From Baffinella frigidus (Eukaryota > Cryptophyceae > Cryptomonadales > Baffinellaceae), in the NCBI GenBank assembly GCA_026770585.1, contig MU646499.1, forward strand, positions 243,056 to 274,990: DNA of 31,935 nt, written 5' to 3'. A program made the position numbers and the translations under genes. Below, one piece after another: positions 19,501 through 26,574 of the stretch. The notes beneath the pieces are model-generated. The model was not told the origin of the DNA. It worked only from the letters and a program-made list of their open reading frames with translations, and made no database searches. The number at the start of each line of letters is the position of its first letter. Positions within the stretch are counted from its first letter, which is position 1.

Positions 19501-22500
19501 GATTTCGTCCTCGAGATTTACCCTTACAGACCCCCCGGATTCGGGGGGTCTGTTGGGGTAAACCTTCAAATGTTAAATCGATCATTTGGTCCGCCCGTGA
19601 GGGTTGGTGGGTGAGGATTAGCTGAACAGGATCCGGCGGCTGACGAGGCGGGCCTCCTAGCTCTGCCTCAGTTCTATTCTCGCGCGTCTTTAAAAGGATT
19701 TAAGAGCAGAACGCCAGTACAAAAGGGCGAATAGAAAGCCTTTACGACGAGCCAGAATAAAACTCAGGCAGAGCGAGGCCTCATGCAAAAAGGATCCGGC
19801 AGTGGGGATCTGAAGGGGCTCACCCCTGGGACCTCCCACCAACCCTCACGATTGGACCAGATCGTCGATTTTAGATCGTAGATTTACCCTTGATTTACCC
19901 TTGCAGAGACCCCGGATCTGGGGTCTCTGCGGTAAATCTCAAGCCAAGAATTGATGATTTGGTCCAACCGGGAGGGTTGGTGGTCATGCAGCTGAATAGG
20001 ATCCGTTAGCTCCCTATGATGTGCGGACTGGCTTAAGAGAATCCTGTAGCTCCCGGGGCGGACCTATCCCACGCGAATCCTCACATGAAAGTGCAAAATC
20101 GATGGCAACACTTGGGCTCAAACTGTGGGAAGAAAATAGGGTCGGAATTTTAGGAAGCGCTTCCGCCATCGCGCACAGGGAAGGGTGCTTCGGATAAGTA
20201 TTCGGTTTCAGGGCCATGTAGCATACTGTAGAGACTACGGTCTGTCCTCGGGCTTCAGGAACCAATGAACTCTAGAGGTGAACTCTAGGTGGATCTCATG
20301 TGGAAACACTTTTAATTCATAAACTGGGATTCAATCAAAATTACTACACGTTTTCTCTAATATTACTAATACAGATCGTTCTGTGTAGTAAATTTCATTG
20401 AACCAAGTTTATAAATTAAAAGTGTTTCTACATGAGATCCTGGGACCCGCCTTTGTTAATTCCGAATCTTCAAAATGCCCGATTAGTTTTATTATTGAGG
20501 GATCGGTGGGCAGGAGCTCCGTTGGGGTGCATACATGGCGGCCGTTTCGGTATGATTGCAGCTCTCTCCAATACTGGTGCATGTTGATAAACATCTCTCT
20601 CCAATACTGGTCCTTGCTAATAAAGGTCTCTCTCCAATACTGGTCCATGTCAACAAAGATCTCTCTCCAACCACACATCGGGCTACGAAGGGATTTTCGG
20701 CCCAAATCGGGCCACCTATCCGCTACCTTATCCATAGGAACCCCCCCTATGGCCCTACGGATTGCCTACCGTAGGGTCGTAGGTCTTATCGCTCAAGGGT
20801 GATTCGAAATCCCTTCGAAGTCCGCTGTGTGGTACTGGTCAACCTTCATGCTCGATGCTGGCCTCGGAGGCCCTTATGAAGTGAGTGTGATGCTAAGGTC
20901 TCTCTCTTTGGTAACACAGGTCTCGCTTTCGTAACAAAGCTCTCCCTCTCTCGGCAGGTGGCTTCAGGGAACGGGCAGAGCTCTGCCCGCGCTGTTCGAC
21001 ACGCTCCTCTCGGACAAGCCTACCGTTACTTCTTGCACACCAAACACGCGCCAAACGCAATTCGAGCCATTCTTGGGCGCAGCATAAATAAATGGAGGGA
21101 TCCTCAGCCTTCAATTCTCACTTTTGACCTGGCGTGGGCGTAAAATAATTAAATGGAGGGATCCTCAGCCTTAAATTCCCATTTTTGACCTGGCGTGGCA
21201 CGAAACAGGTGGATTCCGGGAACGTGCAGAGTGCCGCGCTGTTCGAGACGCTCCTCTCAGACAGGGCCAACTTTCAATAATATTAAGTTGACAAGAACTT
21301 GAATTTCGCGACAGATGGCTCAAATTACCTACCCAAGCAGGTGGACTCCGGGAATGCGCAGAGTGCCGCGCTGTTCGAAACGCTCCTCTCAGACAAGGCC
21401 GACATCCCTATGGCCGTGCGCCTTGTTATGGTCAAACCCCGAAACCCTACACCATAAACCCGAACCCCGAAACTTGAGTGCCCAGAAACCCTAAACCCTA
21501 AACCCTGAGCAAGAAACCCTGAACACCAAAAACTATACACGAAGCCCCAGACCCTCGGGTTTGCTAGCGTGCCGATCAACTCGAAACCCGAAACCCGAAA
21601 CCCGACACCCGAAACCCGAAACCCGCAACCACCCGCTACCCGCAACCACCCGAAACCCGAAACCAGAAACCCGAAACCCGAAACCCGAAACCCGAAACCT
21701 GGGCTGTGCGAGACGCTCCTCTCAGACAGGGCAGACATCCCAATGTCCGTGCGCCTCGAAATGGTCAAACCCCGAAACCCCACACTCTAAACCTTAGTGC
21801 CGTTAAACCCTGGTTCCTGAACCCTCGACCCGAAACCCTCGACCCGAAACCCGAAACCCGAAACCCGAAACCCGAAACCCGAAACCCGAAACCAGAAACT
21901 GGAAACCCTGAACCGCAAACACTAAATCTTAAACCCTCGGGTTTGCCAGCGTGCGGATAACCCCGAAACCCGAAACCCGAACCCAGAAGCCGGAAGCCGA
22001 AACCCGAAACCCGAAACCCGAAACCGTGGGGTTATCAGTGAGGCGTGGCACGTGGGCGCGCGGGCTGCTTGAGCCCTCTGGTCTCGTCGAATTTCCCCCC
22101 CTAGCGTGTGCCGTCGGTTTACCAACTTTTCAAATCTCGGCTTCCCCCCGTGCGCACGCCGTGGTACGTGCGACCGCACGTGCGGTCTGTGACAGGGGAA
22201 ACACAGCTTCATTATGCTGACACACACGACCGCTGCACGCCACGTGGAGAGGTAGGACGAAACGTAGGGGCTCTAGCCCAAGTACACCCCGAGGGGTGTA
22301 TGTAACGGCAGCCTTGGTTCGCGGGTGCGGTCTGTAACGGCAGCCTAGCGCGCAGGTGCTCTCGTAGCCAATTTGTGTTGTGGACGATAGAACCACACGG
22401 CGGGCTTCGAGGGTTTCGGAACCCCTAGATTTGGCGGTAACGTGACCGAATTTGCATTAGAAAATCCTTAAAGTTAACTGCCCACAGGGTTAGTTGACTT

Positions 22501-23029
22501 TTGGTGAAAGGTTCGTAGTCCACCGTGTGGAGACGAAAACGGGGGGGGGTCACGAATGTTTGGTGCGCAGATACATTCTGTAACGGCGGCTTGGCGCGCG
22601 GATCTGTAACGGCCGCCTGGTTCGCACGTGCGCTTTGTAACGGCCGTTATTACCACAGGTGCGGTCAGTAACGGCAGACCAGATGGCAGACGCCTTGCGG
22701 GACGCTGTCGCGCCGCGCCTCGCACACGGCACCGACGTCACGGTAACGTCATCCGGGAACATGTTTCATTTAGAAGAAAATGGATCCCTGTTTGTTCATA
22801 GGAGTTGGGCGAAGGTTAATTAGGGCCCTAAGTAAATTTGATTAGGTCCTTCATCCGGGTTGATAGGCCGTTTTCTTCGCGCGCGCGCAGCACTAGTGAA
22901 GAGAGACTCGAAAACGACGAGTCAACCAGAGTGAGGCAGACCTGATGGCTGACGCTTTGCGGGACGCCGTCGCTCCGCGCCTCGCACACGGCACCGACGT
23001 CACGGTAGAGATAGAGAGAGAGAGAGAGG

Positions 23030-23066
<37 letters not shown>

Positions 23067-25094
23067 AGAGAGAGAGATAGAGAGAGAGAGAGAGACTCAA
23101 GGAACCAAGAGAGCCAGCTGACAAGTTCTAGAGTAGTGCCCTGAATCCCGTGACCGACGTCACGGTACCCCTTAACTTCGTACTCCTCTCCTTTAGAGCA
23201 CTTGCGGGAAAACCTGGCCGATTTTCAAGAGAAACATTTTCAGAATTTGTACCAGAATCGTTTAGACGGACCGTTTACATGTCACGTCCTGGTAAAAAAT
23301 TCTCGATTTCTGAAAAAAAATCATCTTGAAATCGGCCAAGTTTCCCCGCAAGCGCTCTAGGAATGTCAAGGCTCAACGAGCGCGCGCGCAACGCTAGGGA
23401 AGAGGGAGTCCACCCCGCAACCCCCCCGGCAGACCAGCCGCCCCCACTACTCTCACACCTGTAGCGCGCGCGCGCGCCGCGCTAGTCAAGAACGAGCGCT
23501 GCGCGCGCGCGCTAGCAGGCTAGACACCCCCATCGAGAGAGAGAGGAGGTAAGGGAGGGGATAAGGGGTAGAGAGAGAGAGAGATAGAGAGAGAGAGGCG
23601 ACTAGCTCTTGACTAGCGCTGCGCGCGCTAGGGGAATTTGCGATTTTGAGTTAGAGGAGACCAGATGGCAGATGCGCTGTCGCGCCGCGCCTCGCACACA
23701 GCACCCACGTCACGGAATAACAAAGCATGCTCCCGATGCCAGGGTGTGATGGCGCAGTTCCGGGCGCTCTTCGACGACGCGCTCCCCGCGGGCACCGAAC
23801 TCGTCTTCTCCAAGCTCAAGGTCCCGAGGCGGGCCTGTCCGTCCCGAGGCGGGCCCGTCCCTTTTCATACCGAGGCGGGCCCGTCCGTCCCGAGGCGGGC
23901 AGTTGCGCAGTTACTTGTAGGTTTGTAGAGTTATACAGTTGTACAGTTGTACATTTCTACAGTTGTACAGTTGCACAGTTGTATGGTTGTACAGTTGTAC
24001 AGTCGTACAGTCGTACAGTCGTACAGTCGTATAATACGCTGTACAATCGTACAATACGCTGTACAGTTGTACAGTGAGTGGCACAGTTGTGCAGCACTAA
24101 TGGCGCAGTTCCTTTGTTGTATCTTAAGGGTGGAATTTGCCATCTTGGCCTCGACATAGCTTTAAGATAACAAAACCCCCACCCCTAAGATAGTACAACA
24201 AGCTGCACAGTTGCACAGTGAGTGGTACAGTTGTGCAGCACTAACGGCGCAGTTCCACACCGTCTTCTCCAAGCTTAAGGTCCCGAGGCGGGCCCGTTCG
24301 TCCTGAGGCGGGCCCGTTCGTCCTGAGGCGGGCCCGTCCGTCCCGAGGCGGGCAGTTGCACAGTTATTTGTAATAAGCTGCACCGTTGTACAGTGAGTGG
24401 TACGGTTGTGCAGCACTAATGGCGCAGTTCCACACCAACCCCACCCCTACGATAGCCAAAAGTGCGTTAGGCAGTTCTGTGGGTGTCTAGGCTCCAAGGG
24501 CGTCTAAGGATGCAAGGTTATGAGCCCCACCCCCAAGGTATTGACAACCGGTCGCTTTCGACAGCGCTCTTCTCCTTCTACCCCGACGCTCCGTTTTAGA
24601 GGATTTTAATGGCCAAACCCTAAACCCTCAACCTTGAACCAGGAGGGCCAGCTTCTCGCCGAAATCGGCGGGAAGCTGAAAGGAGAGATTGACAACCGGA
24701 GCCTCTCGACACCGCTCTTCTCCGCTTTGCAAATCAAATCAAATCCGCCTACCTCGACGCTTAACACACCGCCCCAGGGTCCTACAGTAGGGCTTGTCCT
24801 AGGAGCATACGACCACCCTAGGGGTGGAGCGTGTCCGGAATTTCGAGTAACCCCTGCATCCGCACACCCCTCATCAGGGCGGGAAGCTTCTCGCCGAAAT
24901 CGCCGGGAAGATGAAAGGAGAGATCGACAACCGGAGCCTCTCGACCGCGCTCTTCTCTGCCTATCTTGACGCCAACCACGTTGTGGACCGCGCACTGCTC
25001 GTCGCCAACCTCCCTGCGGTTGGCCTCCGCGTTGCCGTTGTGTGTGTCAGGGAGAGCGCGCTTCAATGCGAGAGAGCGAGAGCCAGCGAGAGAA

Positions 25095-25155
<61 letters not shown>

Positions 25156-25323
25156 CCCCCGCATTCTTCTCCGCCTATCTGGATGCCAACCACGTTGTGG
25201 ATGCTCGTCGCCAACCTCCCTGCGGTATGCCTCTGGGAACACCCACTTTTTTTTCTCACTCTCTCTCTTTCACACACACACACACACACACACACTCTCT
25301 CTCTCTCTTTCTCTCACTCTCTC

Positions 25324-25357
<34 letters not shown>

Positions 25358-25455
25358 TCTCTCTCTCTCTTTCTCTCACTCTCTCTCTCTCTCTTGGGCA
25401 GGTGGTCACTGCGGGAGTAGCAGCTGCCGAGATTCCCGCGACTCCCGAAAACTGA
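16386..25455 (+). CDS. chalcone-isomerase-fold (CHI-like) protein with signal peptide, eight exons, 228 residues
   Basis: Seen: exons 16386-16522, 16777-16828, 18817-18867, 21341-21430, 22659-22742, 23743-23820, 24878-25018 and 25402-25455 (stop TGA). All introns are GT-AG; phases 2,0,0,0,0,0,0; together 228 codons. Residues 1-21 are a signal peptide (FIALACTILVGFASG). Then the family landmarks in order: SGISFPGEI, LAGTAVRVKKIAFISI (Arg53), IYAVGLYVE (Tyr65, Tyr70), LVMVRSVTADQMADALRDAV, MAQFRALFDDALPAGTELVF, MKGEIDNRSLSTALFSAYLD. Known: this fold includes plant chalcone isomerase and the older fatty-acid-binding relatives; the length fits. Inferred: fatty-acid or related ligand binding in the endomembrane or secreted space rather than flavonoid synthesis, since no pathway partner is visible. 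Introns 2-7 hold partial copies of their flanking exons. Confidence 0.8.
16777..16828 (+). CDS. CHI-like exon 2
   Basis: 52 nt between CAACAG and CCAG|GTACCG; encodes LAGTAVRVKKIAFISIQ. Carries the arginine that contacts the ligand in this family. No partial copies noticed. Confidence 0.8.
16936..17327. mobile_element. hairpin element, family R (copy 1), split by family Q
   Basis: Ends CTAGCTCTGTCTGAGTTTTA and its near complement. Without the inserted Q element the remaining 115 bp match the uninterrupted copy at 19656-19778. Confidence 0.75.
16968..17244. mobile_element. family Q (copy 2), nested in family R
   Basis: Inverted relative to copy 1 at 8950-9194; ends TTATCCCTTATG and ATAAGGGATAG. 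About 15 bp longer than copy 1 (GGCATTTTCTAATTAGGCCG region). Confidence 0.75.
17613..17750. mobile_element. hairpin element, family M (copy 2)
   Basis: 138 bp, same orientation and length as copy 1 at 7051-7188. Confidence 0.85.
17860..18000. mobile_element. hairpin element, unnamed family
   Basis: Arms GAGTATTCATAATGAATACG and its complement (17858-17885 and 17976-18000). Each arm is itself nearly palindromic. Confidence 0.7.
18184..18475 (+). repeat. CCCTAAA tract containing the assembly gap
   Basis: CCCTAAA units before the gap (18184-18210) and about 16 after it (18341-18472), ending ACCAG directly at an echo of CHI-like exon 3. Confidence 0.9.
18220..18340. other. assembly gap (121 N)
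   Basis: Unresolved bases inside the CCCTAAA tract; true length unknown. Confidence 1.
18477..18521 (+). pseudogene. echo of CHI-like exon 3 (copy a)
   Basis: After ACCAG it reads IYTVGLYVEPAAVE; the last codons and the donor are missing, and the sequence passes through GATTTCGG into TTTAGGG units. Confidence 0.65.
18721..18746. repeat. 26-bp perfect palindrome
   Basis: Arms GGACCTCCCGCTT / AAGCGGGAGGTCC, 71 bp upstream of exon 3. The preceding GAAGGTTGGGCCAGCCCGGG also occurs at 17395. Confidence 0.9.
18817..18867 (+). CDS. CHI-like exon 3
   Basis: 51 nt, phase 0, between GACACAG and AAG|GTACCT. Encodes IYAVGLYVEPAAAATAK, the most diagnostic stretch of the family. Only one of three copies with both splice sites. 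Confidence 0.82.
19068..19103 (+). pseudogene. echo of CHI-like exon 3 (copy c)
   Basis: Reads LYVEPAAAATAE and keeps the donor GAG|GTACCA; the acceptor half (IYAVG) is replaced by GATACGTCG. Confidence 0.65.
19130..19267. mobile_element. hairpin element, family J (copy 2)
   Basis: TCCGGGAACATGCTTAATTT ... AATTAAACATGTCCCCGGA, 138 bp; the most complete copy. Confidence 0.75.
19470..19611. mobile_element. hairpin element, family K (copy 3)
   Basis: Ends CCACCAACCCTCCCGGG and GGGTTGGTGG; next to them GGACCAAATGATCGATTT and its complement. Centre GACCCCCCGGATTCGGGGGGTC. Confidence 0.75.
19656..19778. mobile_element. hairpin element, family R (copy 2)
   Basis: CTAGCTCTGCCTCAGTTCTA ... CTCAGGCAGAGCGAGG, uninterrupted, 123 bp. 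Confidence 0.7.
19836..19983. mobile_element. hairpin element, family K (copy 4)
   Basis: Ends CCACCAACCCTCACG and GGGAGGGTTGGTGG; central GCAGAGACCCCGGATCTGGG palindrome; TTGATTTACCC repeated in tandem. Confidence 0.75.
20291..20440. mobile_element. hairpin element, family N
   Basis: Arms GGATCTCATGTGGAAACACT and AGTGTTTCTACATGAGATCC, with AAAATTACTACAC / GTGTAGTAAATTT inside, the same inner arms as family M. Confidence 0.75.
20560..20670 (+). repeat. tandem repeat of 33-36 bp
   Basis: Four units of CTCTCTCCAATACTGGTCCA with variable tails. Preceded by ACATGGCGGCCGTTTCGGTA, a motif also seen near 4550, 25746, 26210 and 30040. Confidence 0.75.
20671..20832. mobile_element. hairpin element, family F (copy 4)
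   Basis: 162 bp, same orientation as copy 1. Confidence 0.75.
20958..21018 (+). pseudogene. echo of CHI-like exon 4 (copy a)
   Basis: Keeps the acceptor CGGCAG; reads VASGNGQSS and, after a frameshift, ALFDTLLSDK. No donor. Confidence 0.65.
21089..21198 (+). repeat. tandem duplication, 62-bp unit
   Basis: AAATGGAGGGATCCTCAGCC occurs at 21089 and 21151, each followed by TTTTGACCTGGCGTGG. Confidence 0.8.
21209..21268 (+). pseudogene. echo of CHI-like exon 4 (copy b)
   Basis: Keeps the acceptor AAACAG; reads VDSGNVQSAALFETLLSDRA, then diverges before the donor. Confidence 0.7.
21341..21430 (+). CDS. CHI-like exon 4
   Basis: 90 nt, 30 codons, phase 0, between AAGCAG and ATG|GTCAAA. Encodes VDSGNAQSAALFETLLSDKA then DIPMAVRLVM. 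The intron turns into CCCGAAACCCT repeats six bases after the donor. Confidence 0.8.
21551..21578 (+). pseudogene. 28-bp duplicated segment, possibly the decayed start of exon 5
   Basis: CCAG then ACCCTCGGGTTTGCTAGCGT; nearly the same 28 bp at 21933-21960. The tails GTGCCGATCAAC and GTGCGGATAACC resemble the first bases of exon 5 (GTGCGGTCAGTAAC). Both run into ACCCGAA arrays. Confidence 0.3.
21703..21763 (+). pseudogene. echo of CHI-like exon 4 (copy d)
   Basis: Reads LCETLLSDRADIPMSVRLEM and keeps the donor ATG|GTCAAA; the acceptor half is replaced by an ACCCGAA array. Confidence 0.7.
22160..22658 (+). repeat. minisatellite built from the start of CHI-like exon 5
   Basis: Units like GTGCGGTCTGTAACGGCAGC at 22165, 22324, 22587 and 22629, separated by GCCTNGNNCGCAG. 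The last unit is the true exon start at 22659. Family G element at 22393-22530 is inserted in the row. Confidence 0.6.
22393..22530. mobile_element. hairpin element, family G (copy 2)
   Basis: CCACACGGCGGGCTTCGAGG ... GTCCACCGTGTGG, 138 bp. Confidence 0.7.
22659..22742 (+). CDS. CHI-like exon 5
   Basis: 84 nt, 28 codons, phase 0, between CCACAG and ACG|GTAACG. Encodes VRSVTADQMADALRDAVAPR then LAHGTDVT; joined to exon 4 it gives RLVM|VRSVTADQM. Confidence 0.8.
22752..22858. mobile_element. hairpin element, family J (copy 3), shortened
   Basis: ATCCGGGAACATGTTTCATT ... TCATCCGGG; begins nine bases after the exon 5 donor. Confidence 0.65.
22930..23004 (+). CDS. possible alternative copy of CHI-like exon 5
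   Basis: 75 nt, 25 codons, phase 0, between CAACCAG and ACG|GTAGAG. Reads SEADLMADALRDAVAPRLAH then GTDVT. All changes relative to exon 5 keep the frame; only the first codons differ in length. It could replace exon 5 in the mRNA or be a young echo. Its donor runs straight into a (GA)n microsatellite. Confidence 0.45.
23005..23098 (+). repeat. (GA)n microsatellite
   Basis: Interrupted GA units; followed at 23152-23164 by GACCGACGTCACG|GTACCC, a donor-only echo of exon 5. Confidence 0.85.
23195..23359. mobile_element. hairpin element, family H (copy 2)
   Basis: AGAGCACTTGCGGGAAAACC ... CCCGCAAGCGCTCTA, 165 bp. Confidence 0.75.
23660..23714 (+). pseudogene. echo of CHI-like exon 5 (copy d)
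   Basis: A 10-nt deletion after GCAGATGCG shifts the frame and the donor reads ACG|GAATAA; therefore not usable. It lies 28 bp upstream of exon 6. Confidence 0.7.
23743..23820 (+). CDS. CHI-like exon 6
   Basis: 78 nt, 26 codons, phase 0, between GATGCCAG and AAG|GTCCCG. Encodes GVMAQFRALFDDALPAGTEL then VFSKLK. Confidence 0.8.
23821..23900 (+). repeat. GTCCCGAGGCGGGCC minisatellite at the exon 6 donor
   Basis: Four to five units; the first unit is the donor itself (GTCCCGAGG). Repeated behind the exon 6 echo at 24280-24355. Confidence 0.8.
23925..24080 (+). repeat. GTACAGTT/GTACAGTC minisatellite
   Basis: About 18 units of TTGTACAG and TCGTACAG. Confidence 0.9.
24101..24440 (+). pseudogene. 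echo cluster of CHI-like exon 6
   Basis: 24101-24112 (TGGCGCAGTTCC), cut by a family I element. 24246-24279 (GGCGCAGTTCC joined by deletion to GTCTTCTCCAAGCTTAAG, donor AAG|GTCCCG kept). 24420-24432 (TGGCGCAGTTCC). Each is preceded by CAGTTGTGCAGCACTAA or a close variant (GGTTGTGCAGCACTAA at 24420). Confidence 0.6.
24118..24196. mobile_element. hairpin element, family I (copy 3)
   Basis: TGTATCTTAAGGGTGGAATT ... CACCCCTAAGATAGTACA; lies in an exon 6 echo. Confidence 0.7.
24540..24590 (+). pseudogene. echo of CHI-like exon 7 (copy a)
   Basis: Reads IDNRSLSTALFSFYPDA; neither splice site is kept. Confidence 0.65.
24643..24761 (+). pseudogene. echo of CHI-like exon 7 (copy b)
   Basis: Keeps the acceptor GAACCAG and reads EGQLLAEIGGKLKGEIDNRS. 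A 23-bp insertion at 24726-24748, flanked by TCCGC on both sides, breaks FSAYLD, and the copy ends at a family C element. Confidence 0.7.
24764..24858. mobile_element. hairpin element, family C (copy 2), left end lost
   Basis: CACCGCCCCAGGGTCCTACA ... AATTTCGAGTAACCCCTGCA. Confidence 0.6.
24878..25018 (+). CDS. CHI-like exon 7
   Basis: 141 nt, 47 codons, phase 0, between CATCAG and GCG|GTTGGC. Encodes LLAEIAGKMKGEIDNRS, LSTALFSAYLDANHVVD and LLVANLPA. Confidence 0.78.
25060..25154 (+). repeat. (GA)n microsatellite
   Basis: Between exon 7 and its echo. Confidence 0.9.
25161..25224 (+). pseudogene. echo of CHI-like exon 7 (copy d)
   Basis: Reads FFSAYLDANHVVD, then an 8-nt deletion shifts the frame; donor GCG|GTATGC is kept. 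Confidence 0.7.
25255..25396 (+). repeat. (CT)n and (CA)n microsatellites, pyrimidine tract of exon 8
   Basis: Two (CA)n blocks (25271-25295, 25329-25355) alternate with (CT)n; the last CT run ends in TTGGGCAG, the exon 8 acceptor. Confidence 0.9.
25402..25455 (+). CDS. CHI-like exon 8 (stop codon)
   Basis: 17 codons and TGA: VVTAGVAAAEIPATPEN. Joined after NLPA of exon 7. No partial copies seen. Confidence 0.72.
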   Translation: MVTAGVAAAEIPATPEN

Positions 25456-25776
25456 CCGGCACGTGTTGAGACCCCGCTTGGGAGGAGAGAGGCCGCGCAT
25501 GCCAGGCCCGACACACAAGCAAGATCAAAGATACCTTGATTAGTCAACCACCGAGGCTCGTCACCTGTCCGACAGAGGCTCACAGAGTGGCGGGTGCGCA
25601 AGCCTTCTCTCAAGGCCTGTCTCAAGGCCTGATTCTTCTCAAGGCCTGAGGCTGAGATGAAGTGTAGGGGCCCGACGACCTACTAGGGGGCAAATAACCT
25701 CTCTAGGTCCTGCTCAGGCACAGCCTCGGTGGGGGTGCACACACGGCGGCCGTGTTGGTAGTAATTAAGGTCTCTC
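25456..25776. other. 3' flank of the CHI-like gene
   Basis: No gene seen. TCTCAAGGCCTG is repeated three times (25608-25647). GGTGCACACACGGCGGCCGT at 25734 belongs to the dispersed GGCGGCCGT motif. Confidence 0.5.
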
Positions 25777-25893
25777 TACAGGGGTACCTCGCTCATAAGA
25801 AAGCGCCCCCCCCTAGGACCGTACAGTAGGTCTATGCCTAGAGCCCTATGGTGGTCCTAGGGACGGGGGCGCCTTCTTATGAGAGCGGTACCG
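25777..25893. mobile_element. family A (copy 5), right end mutated
   Basis: Right terminus reads TATGAGAGCGGTACCGG instead of TATGAGCGAGGTACCCC. Confidence 0.75.
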
Positions 25894-25899
25894 GCGTCA

Positions 25900-26033
25900 T
25901 TCGGTCAGTTACGGATGTTTTGGACCCCTAAATCTAGGGGCAATGGCTCAAAGAGCCAATCAGAAAGGGCCTTAAAAGTTAATTGCCTCGGGGCAAGTTG
26001 ACTTTTGATGAAAGGTCCGAAGTCCACCGTGTG
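25900..26033. mobile_element. hairpin element, family G (copy 3), left end lost
   Basis: Right half AAGTTGACTTTTGATGAAAG ... CCACCGTGTGG matches copies 1 and 2; the left half is diverged. Confidence 0.6.
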
Positions 26034-26259
26034 GATTACAACTTGGAGAGTGAGTGCGAGGACTAGGTCCCAATAGCTCCACTGTATTCGGGGTAAGCTC
26101 TATTAGTCTTGTAATCCCCGATTTCTTCGGGGCTACTGGGACAGGTCCTCTTCATGTATTGAGGGCCTGCGAAAATGTTGCCCCCGTGGGGGGTTATGTG
26201 GGGGGTTATGGTGGCCGTGTCGGTAATAATAAAGGTCTTATCTCGGCCCTGCTGAATTC

Positions 26260-26381
26260 TACAGGGGTACCTCGCTCATAAGAAACCGACCCCCCCTAGG
26301 ACCCTACAGTAGGCCTGTGCCTATGACCCTACGGTGGTCCTAGGGGGGGGGGCAGTTTCTTATGAACGAGGTACCCCTGCA
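26260..26381. mobile_element. family A (copy 6)
   Basis: Complete; the right flank is CA rather than TA. Confidence 0.8.
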
Positions 26382-26431
26382 GCCTCCGTGGGGGGGGCAA
26401 GCACGGCTCGTTTTGTTGTAGACTTATTGAA

Positions 26432-26552
26432 TACAGGGGTACCTCGCTCATAAGAAACCGCTCCCCCCCTAGGACCACCGTAGGACCCTAGGCATAGTCC
26501 TACGGTAGGGTCCTAGGGGCGCGCAGTTTCGTATGAGCGAGGTACCCCTGTA
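26432..26552. mobile_element. family A (copy 7)
   Basis: Complete, TA on both sides; core inverted relative to copy 6 (ACCACCGTAGGACCCTAGGC). Confidence 0.8.
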
Positions 26553-26574
26553 CGGCCGTACCACCGCAAGTTGC

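Larger units (their letters stand above)
21431..22030 (+). repeat. ACCCGAA / CCCTAAA arrays of intron 4
   Basis: ACCCGAA arrays at 21585-21695, 21828-21905 and 21963-22022, with CCCTAAA variants at 21435-21510. They enclose exon echoes. Confidence 0.9.
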
